Of a stretch of DNA of 64,000 nucleotides, positions 58,521-64,000 are shown piece after piece. The position numbers were made by a program, and so were the translations under genes. The notes beneath the pieces were generated by a model. The model was not told the DNA's origin and ran no database searches. It saw nothing but the letters and a program-made list of their open reading frames with translations. The DNA is from Zanthoxylum bungeanum (taxonomy: Eukaryota; Streptophyta; Magnoliopsida; Sapindales; Rutaceae). Each line of letters begins with the position of its first letter. Within the stretch, counting starts at the first letter, position 1. The stretch is from positions 1 to 64,000 of the forward strand of contig SKCR01034826.1 in assembly GCA_019454045.1 (NCBI GenBank), written 5' to 3'.

Positions 58521-58658
58521 CGTTTGAGAAGTCACGTCTAGCTGTCGACGTTAAACTTAGCGCTCGCATGGAGGCAACCCATGCAATTTGTGTATATATT
58601 GTTATCTGGTGTGTTTTATTTCTGTGTGTTTAATTTTTGCAGGTAAAGTCATTTCACG
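58521..58658 (+). promoter_or_regulatory. Post-integrase hairpin and splice acceptor, A
   Basis: GCATGG (58566-58571) pairs with CCATGC (58579-58584) around AGGCAAC, after GACGTTAAACTTAGCGCTC. A pyrimidine-rich stretch then ends TTTTTGCAG/GTAAAG at 58640-58642, 16 bp before the next ATG. Conserved with Z 40140-40251. Confidence 0.5.
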
Positions 58659-59348
58659 ATGGAAGAAGCTCTCGCAAATCTTCGCAAGCAATTTCCTTCT
58701 CTCCCTCAAAAATCTCTGATGAAAGTCTACAAAGCTCGCTTGGAACGGATGAGGTTACTGATGATCAAAGGTATTCCTACTGAAATTTGTTGGATTATTG
58801 AAGCACGGGTCCGATTGGCAGGTGAGTCTTCTGACTCTTTTATTTCACATCTGCCTGGTTTAGGAAGGAGCACCTATGCTAAAAAGAGAAGAGCCAAAAG
58901 AATGTGTGTTTGTTATAAATGTGCTCGTATGTTTTGTGATACTCGTTATCGTTCTTTAGGAATGGTGTCTGATAACCGCGAAGATAAGATTAATTTCATT
59001 AGGGATGGCTTGAGTAAGGAGTCTTTGGATGATATATCTAAAACTGTTGAGACGCATCTCAGTGGATATGTGTATCACGAAATTCGTGTGTTATATGCAC
59101 AATTTCAAAAAGAAAGACAACAGTTAAGTCTCGGGAATCTGACTAAAAAAGACTCTGTTTGCCAATTTATAAGAAAATTGGATGGGAAGCTTGTCCTGAC
59201 ACATAGACGTCAATCAAACCGCTACTTTTCTTGTAAATATTATATCTCTTTGTCTTTTCCTGATAATTGTAATTTGTTTTGTTGTTTTTTTTATTTTCTC
59301 CGACGGGATCCAGACCTTTTTGACTATCACGATTTATTTTACTATTAA
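58659..59348 (+). CDS. Cysteine-rich basic protein of unknown origin, cargo of element A
   Basis: An open 229-codon frame between integrase and LOG. Residues 1-70 are helical and basic (KSLMKVYKARLERMRLLMIK). A strongly basic stretch (74-81, AKKRRAKR) leads directly into clustered cysteines at 83, 85, 88 and 93, followed by GMVSDNREDKINFIRDGL (101-118). A basic arm followed by a small Cys cluster and a conserved hydrophobic tail resembles cysteine-rich nucleic-acid-binding proteins of carla-like plant viruses. This is resemblance from general knowledge, not a search result. Residues after about 180 turn Phe/Tyr/Cys-rich and may be intron read-through: GTAAATATT at about 59233 and TTTGGCAG/GTACT near 59368 could be splice sites. 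It is not a typical Athila env frame (no signal peptide or clear membrane anchor). The frame is intact here, broken in Z. A host gene origin is also possible. Confidence 0.6.
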   Translation: MEEALANLRKQFPSLPQKSLMKVYKARLERMRLLMIKGIPTEICWIIEARVRLAGESSDSFISHLPGLGRSTYAKKRRAKRMCVCYKCARMFCDTRYRSLGMVSDNREDKINFIRDGLSKESLDDISKTVETHLSGYVYHEIRVLYAQFQKERQQLSLGNLTKKDSVCQFIRKLDGKLVLTHRRQSNRYFSCKYYISLSFPDNCNLFCCFFYFLRRDPDLFDYHDLFYY

Positions 59349-59455
59349 CTAATAATTGTCATTTGGCAGGTACTAATGCTATTATTTTACTCACCTTTTT
59401 CAGGTGTTATAAATTCAACTCATCATTGCACTTTTGAAGACATTCAGAGTAAAAC

Positions 59456-60132
59456 ATGGAAGCCACTTTAAGAAGACGAGTTGAAAACATCTGTGTGTTT
59501 TGCGGTACTAGTGTTGGTGTTAAACCACAATACGTAGAAGCAGCACACCACAATACTTAGAAGCAGCACATGAATTGGGTCGAGTCTTAGCTGCAAGGAA
59601 TATGCACTTAGTATATGGCGGAGGCAATCTTGGACTTATGGGGATCGTTTCAAAAGCCGTACAGGAAGAAGGCAATCACGTTTTGGGAATCATTCCAAAA
59701 CCCTTGGCGGAGGCAAATCTTATTGGACCATCAAACGGAGAGGAACTGATCGTGCCAGGTATGTCTGAACGATTGGTAGAAATGATTAACCGTGCTGATG
59801 CTTTTATTGCTTTTCCAGGAGGCTTGGGCACATTGGAGGAAATTTTTATAGTGCTATCTTGGGCGAACCTGAACATACACCAGAAACCGCTTGGACTATA
59901 CAACGTTGATGGATTTTATGATTTTCTTTGTGTGTTTCTTGATGATGCTCGGAGAAATGGGTTCGTGTCAAAACCTTTAAAAGAACTCCTCTTTACTGCC
60001 AGAACTGCTCCGGATCTAATTGACCAACTCTTAGCCTATGAACCACAAGTTGACTCTATCCTTTCAAAGATAAATTGGTACGAGGACTATCGTGGTAAGA
60101 GGCGTCGGATTAATCTGGATCTTAACCTTTAA
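59456..60132 (+). pseudogene. LOG-type cytokinin riboside 5'-monophosphate phosphoribohydrolase, captured by A
   Basis: LOG enzymes release active cytokinin bases from their nucleoside monophosphates in the cytosol. From the ATG at 59456 the protein has the N-terminal nucleotide-binding strand (ICVFCGTSVG), YGGGNLGLMG (near 59615), the signature PGGLGTLEE (near 59815) with its conserved Gly and Glu, and NIHQKPLGLYNVDGFYDFL. It ends INLDLNL at 60132, about 215 residues once the defect is discounted, near normal LOG length. A 23-bp direct duplication (59525-59547 and 59548-59570) shifts the frame and brings in TAG at 59558-59560. Apart from that the frame is uninterrupted from 59575. No introns are present, unlike host LOG genes. 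It sits downstream of the Cys-rich frame with a TTTTTCAG/GTG candidate acceptor about 50 bp upstream. Confidence 0.9.
59525..59570 (+). repeat. 23-bp tandem duplication disrupting A LOG
   Basis: CCACAATAC(G/T)TAGAAGCAG plus CACA occurs twice back to back with one mismatch. The Z copy has a single unit, so the duplication arose in the A lineage. Confidence 0.9.
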
Positions 60133-60189
60133 TTTCCTGTAGAATTTCAGCTAACCATGTATTATCTTCTAAACTTTTTTCTATTGTTT

Positions 60190-60211
60190 AAGACATTGGG
60201 GACAATGTCTC
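60190..60211 (+). other. Stem-loop after LOG in A
   Basis: AGACATTG, loop GGGA, CAATGTCT. Followed by TTTAGGTTTGGGGGAGG, as in Z. Confidence 0.7.
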
Positions 60212-60663
60212 ATTTAGGTTTGGGGGAGGGAATTAGTTGATCAGTACTTTCTTTTTAGTTTGTGTGTTGTTTTTATTTTTAGTCCAAAATTTTTCGAAAA
60301 ATACAAAAAAGATTGAAAAATTTTCAAAAAATTACAAAAATATTTTGTGTTTTTGTGTTTTTATTTTGACTAAAAATGTGAAATTGGTAAGAGATAGTTG
60401 TGTAAGGAATTTCCACTCCTGAGACGTATCTCAAACCATTTTTGAAACAAGTTAGTTTTTGTTTATTTCATTTTAAATTATTTAATTTGTAAATTCTTCA
60501 TAAAACTAACTAAAATGGATCTTCATATGCTCAGTTAGCAGATATTATCAACATGCATTGTAACATACGGACATGAGCTAAAATTGAAAAGTTTGTAATA
60601 TTCAGTGCTCTAGTTTAATTGGAGGAAACATCTCAAAAAGTGATGGAGTAAAAAAAAAATCTG

Positions 60664-60893
60664 AGATCTGAGTTATTAAGTCTGTAAGGGTGTTTTAACA
60701 CCTAGTGCCCTAAAGCCAACTGGTTTGGGAGTCACTGGCCCAACACTCGCTACATGGATCAAAGATGTTGCAAAAATATATATATCTAAAGTCTGAGTAA
60801 TTAAGTCCATAGGGGTGTCTTAACACATGGTGCTCTAAAGCCAACTGTTTTGGGAGTCACCGACCCAACACTCGCTATATAGATGGAAGATAT
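60664..60893 (+). repeat. Tandem duplicated structured element in the 3' region of A
   Basis: Two units with GGGTGTTTTAACACC and GGGGTGTCTTAACAC, each followed by GCCAACTG and TTTGGGAGTCAC, then CCCAACACTCGCTA. Collinear with Z 42229-42470. Confidence 0.7.
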
Positions 60894-61440
60894 TGTATAT
60901 AAATAAAAAAAATCAAAAATCAAAGAAAAAATCAGAAAAATCAGAAAAATTATTCCATTACTGCAAAAAGGTGTGAGTTCTAATAAAACTTTAGGACAAA
61001 AATATTACTCTCTTATCAACTGCACTTGTGACTGTTGGGGGAAAACATGAGTTGATTAATATTTTGTCGGCTGTGCATATTGAGAATGGTAAATATAACC
61101 GGAGAATTTACTTATTCGGTAATTTAGAAAGAAACAAAACAACTAGTAACTTGGAGTAGAAGTTTCACCTGATTAGTCACTAACTTCTTTATTCTCTTTT
61201 CTCTTATCTTTTTGCTTTTGTGTGCATTAGTTTTACTACATTTTTACTTTTTTAAAATGTTTGTGGGTATCATTGCTGTAAACCATCACGATACAACAAC
61301 TCGTCCACTAGGGACACCTAGGGGTTTAAAGGCTTGTTGCATACGCTAAATGCAACTGTGATCCCTACGAAAGTGGCTTAGTTTAATTTTAATTGTTTCT
61401 TATATTTTATTTTGTTGTTTTGCTCGAGGACTAGCAAAAT

Positions 61441-61456
61441 GTTAGGTTTGGGGGTG
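61441..61456 (+). other. Polypurine tract of element A
   Basis: GTTAGGTTTGGGGGTG directly before TGATGAGCGG. Confidence 0.8.
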
Positions 61457-63688
61457 TGATGAGCGGAAACTATATCAATATTTACCGCCCCTTTTACTTA
61501 ATATTTTGTTTAGTTTCTCGGGTTTGATGAACGTTTTGATGTGTTTTAGTTTATTTTACAGATAAAATAATATTGGGACACAATAAAATCATTTAGGACG
61601 AAATGTGGGTCAAATAAGGGAAAAAATTGGACTTGACATATTAATTTTGGAGATTGGAAACTTGAAAGGGCGTTTTAACGAAGTGTAGTTTTGGAAATTC
61701 CAATTTTACGCATCTGTCGTATTTTGGGTATAACTTCTTACTCCGATATCGAATTGAGCTGATTCAAGTTCCAAATTAAAGAAGACTCAAAGATCTACAA
61801 CTTTGAAAAAAAAAATAATTTCGAATTCTGAAGTTTTCATGCCCGAAATTGATGAACCATCTAGAAGTGTGTTGTGTGTAATTATTAAAGTCATTTTCAA
61901 TCTTTTCAAAACAAAAAATAATTAATAAATAAATAATAAAAATTATCAAATCACCACCAAACATGATAAGCAATTAGTGGAGCAATTAATAATGGATTTG
62001 GTGGATGATTTGATGAAGGCAAAATTTTGCCTATAAATACCAAGCCATTTCATTTATAAATTCATACTTTCTTATAAGGAATTCCTTAAGAATACTAAGA
62101 AGATTGTATCTTGTTTGTTTATTTACAGCTTTCAGTAATTAATTTCCGCTTTCGCACTTTCTTTTCTTTACTTTTCAGTTTTTACTTTCCGCAATTTACT
62201 TTTACGCACAATACTTTTCTTTCTTTAATTTTCAGTTTTTACTTTTCAGTAATGAGGAGGTAACTCCCCTTTGCTGGGGTAAAAGGTAAAACTTTTATTA
62301 CTAATAATTAGATTAATCTCCCTTAATTATAATATATAAACTAGTTAAAACCTGACTTAACGAGGATACCGCCATATTGGTCGGTTGGTAATTATTTAAA
62401 TTGGTTTTAACCTGACTAAACTGGATACCGCCTGATTGGTCGGTTGTAATTAATTATTAATTTGACTTAATCTGGATACCGCCTATATGGCTGGTTGGTA
62501 ATTATCATGCAAAGTTAATATATTATATTAAGGGAGATATCTAAAATAGAAGTAATAAAAGTAGATCCTTTTACCTCAGCATTTTCTTTTATTGTACTTT
62601 TACTTTATTTATTTTTCATCAGCATTTTACTTTCAGCGTTTACTTTTCAGCAATTTACTTTCAGCATTTACTTATCAGCAATTTACTTTCAGCATTTACT
62701 TTTCAGCAATTTACTTTCAGCATTTACTTTTCAGCAATTTACTTTCAGCAATTTACTTTCAGCATTTACTTTTCAGCAATTTACTTTCAGCATTTACTTT
62801 TCAGTGATTTACTTTCAGCAATTTACTTTTCAGCAATTTACTTTCAGCATTTACTTTTCAGCAATTTACTTTCAGCATTTACTTTTCAGAATTTTACTTT
62901 TCAGCATTTTACTTTATGTCTTTTATTTTATTTAAGTTTTTACTATCCGTAAATATGTGTCGTAACTAAGCCAGTTATTTGGGGTTGTGATGAAATCCAA
63001 TATCACCGATTTATAAGTGGTTATTTTATAGTTTGGGTAATTTAAAGGTTTACTTATTAAGTCTTAATCTTAATGCTTCTTGTTGTCTGATCACCAATAA
63101 GATTGATGTGGTAAATCTAAAATAAATTTGACAAAGGAATTTTAGGTTTCAGTCTTAGACTTAATAGCCCACGATATTCCTTGAGGATAGATAACCCTTT
63201 AATAGATTTCCTTACAGGATAGACATATACCTGTCGGGCGGGGGTAGCCATAATTGGAACTTAAACTTAACGAATCCATATAATTTGGTTGACATAGACA
63301 TATGGTTCAATTGGGTTAAACTGGGTATTTGCGTCTGACCATAGACAGAGGCTTTTGCATAATTTAGTGTTCTAGGTTAGTAAACCGATTTATTACACAA
63401 CCATGAAATAACCACTTCATCTTTTAAAAGATATTAGAAAGATTCACAACCCTATATAGTTTTTAATATTGAATTTTCTTAAATCTACTTCCGTGCAATT
63501 TTTTTTACTTGTTTTTAAATTTAGAATCATCACAATTTCAAATCAATCAATCAACCTGTTAGATACTAGTAATCATTTGACCTCATAAAATTAATAGATT
63601 AGGTATTAAGTCCTCGTGGGATCGATACTTTTTATACTACTTGAACGATACGTACGCTTGCGTTATACGTGTGTGCTTACGCCGGTCA
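61457..63688 (+). repeat. 3' LTR of element A
   Basis: 2,232 bp, direct repeat of 53600-55807. Includes TATA at 62031 and the CAGCA array at 62621-62910, longer than in the 5' LTR. Confidence 0.9.
62621..62910 (+). repeat. TTTACTTT(T)CAGCA tandem array, A 3' LTR
   Basis: About 20 units. Unit number differs from the 5' LTR, showing change after insertion. The 71-codon frame across it (FSIYFSAIYFQHLLFSN style) is only a reading of the repeat. Confidence 0.8.
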
Positions 63689-63693
63689 AATAC

Positions 63694-64000
63694 AGATTAT
63701 TCATAATACTTCACCGGATTAAATGAGTTAATTCGGATCGTTTAATCGTTAAACGATAACACTTGTAATTATGGGATTTTGTCCGTTAATAATTGTTGTG
63801 TATTTGTATCTGATACATAATACAATTAGATACACATTAATTATTCGTCAAATGAGATTTTGACATATGTCATTAAATATATGTACTTGTTATTTAATGT
63901 AAATAAAATACATATATATAATAATAATTAATTGAGTAAATTTTTCATAATTGTTATGAAAAATGTTTAATTATTATTGGTTACACTTGTCATTAAATTA
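63694..64000 (+). repeat. 3' LTR of element X, right part, continuing past the window
   Basis: After the right AATAC the X LTR resumes (GATTATTCATAATACTTCAC), matching 26330 onward. The LTR end, the rest of W and the rest of V LTR C should follow outside the window. Confidence 0.85.

Larger units (their letters stand above)
53600..63688 (+). mobile_element. Element A: Athila-like retrotransposon lacking pol core, carrying Cys-rich gene and LOG
   Basis: 10,089 bp. LTRs 53600-55807 and 61457-63688 start TGATGAGCGG and end CCGGTCA. The exact target duplication AATAC lies at 53595-53599 and 63689-63693. Intact-looking Asp-tRNA primer site and polypurine tract. Internal order: gag, protease part, direct fusion to the integrase C-terminus, cysteine-rich frame, LOG, 3' region. 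RT, RNase H and integrase core are absent, so it depends on another element. The LTRs agree at roughly 95% by eye in the first 250 bp, so insertion is fairly recent. Confidence 0.93.
25265..64000 (+). mobile_element. Element X (plus), Copia-derived non-autonomous element hosting Y, Z and A
   Basis: The 5' LTR is 25265-27572 continued at 48033-48287 after insertion Y (about 2.56 kb in all). Primer site at 48292, internal region 48288-52533, 3' LTR from 52534. That LTR is interrupted by element A (53600-63688) and continues to the window end. X lies within W: CTAAT at 25260-25264 just before X is a candidate target duplication whose partner is outside the window. Confidence 0.82.

Noticed and set aside
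58659..60132. Reading the two cargo genes as a classical Athila env-like gene
   Set aside because: No signal peptide or clear transmembrane anchor in the Cys-rich frame, and the second gene has clear LOG motifs.
62592..62910. Open frame and regularly spaced repeats looking like a CRISPR array or a repetitive protein
   Set aside because: Units are contiguous 14-15 bp minisatellite repeats inside an LTR of a plant retrotransposon, without unique spacers. The frame is a by-product of the repeat.

Overview
This is nuclear DNA from a flowering plant, probably a eudicot. It holds one recognisable single-copy host gene (6351-7412, minus), a chloroplast TPR protein of the SLOW GREEN 1 type. Almost everything else is LTR retrotransposons, many inserted in one another, with AT-rich spacers. 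I saw no rRNA, tRNA or CRISPR loci, and no bacterial-style operons. LAYOUT, LEFT TO RIGHT. 1-940: decayed minus-strand coding fragment, not recognised. 941-6350: AT-rich intergenic DNA with microsatellites, a CGGTT-rich repeat and a long foldback. 6351-7412: SLOW GREEN 1-like gene, with its last ~40 codons out of frame. 7660-12150: minus-strand Ty3/gypsy element that kept only gag plus a large block of degenerate tandem repeats (TR-GAG type). 12486-13084: solo LTR of a related element in the opposite orientation. 13494-20395: minus-strand 'element V', a tandem LTR-internal-LTR-internal-LTR array with ~3 kb LTRs and only ~236 bp of internal DNA per unit. From 20396 to the window end is one nest. 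W (minus, Copia-derived) sits in V. X (plus, same family as W) sits in W. Y (plus, Copia) sits in the 5' LTR of X. Z (Athila-like Ty3/gypsy, 12.4 kb) sits in the reverse transcriptase of Y. A (second Athila-like element, 10.1 kb) sits in the 3' LTR of X. Exact 5-bp target-site duplications support Y (CCCAT), Z (GATGG) and A (AATAC). MOST INTERESTING CONTENT. Both Athila-like elements carry two extra genes between the end of integrase and the 3' polypurine tract, where other Athila elements may carry an env-like frame. The first encodes a basic, cysteine-rich protein of about 180-229 residues that resembles, from general knowledge, the cysteine-rich nucleic-acid-binding proteins of carla-like plant viruses. 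The second is an intronless LOG gene (cytokinin riboside 5'-monophosphate phosphoribohydrolase, the cytokinin-activating enzyme). Each has a conserved candidate splice acceptor upstream. The LOG reading frame is broken in both copies: several lesions in Z, one 23-bp duplication in A. The two elements differ strongly in promoter (U3): Z has a dense G-box/ABRE array, A does not. A has lost RT, RNase H and the integrase core but kept gag and both cargo genes. So the cargo was probably captured before the two subfamilies diverged and then amplified with the element. SECOND THEME. W and X share the same dead, coding-incompetent Copia internal region yet evidently transposed, so they look like a non-autonomous family moved in trans. 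Their LTRs share with Y a hairpin whose stem covaries while its loop stays constant.
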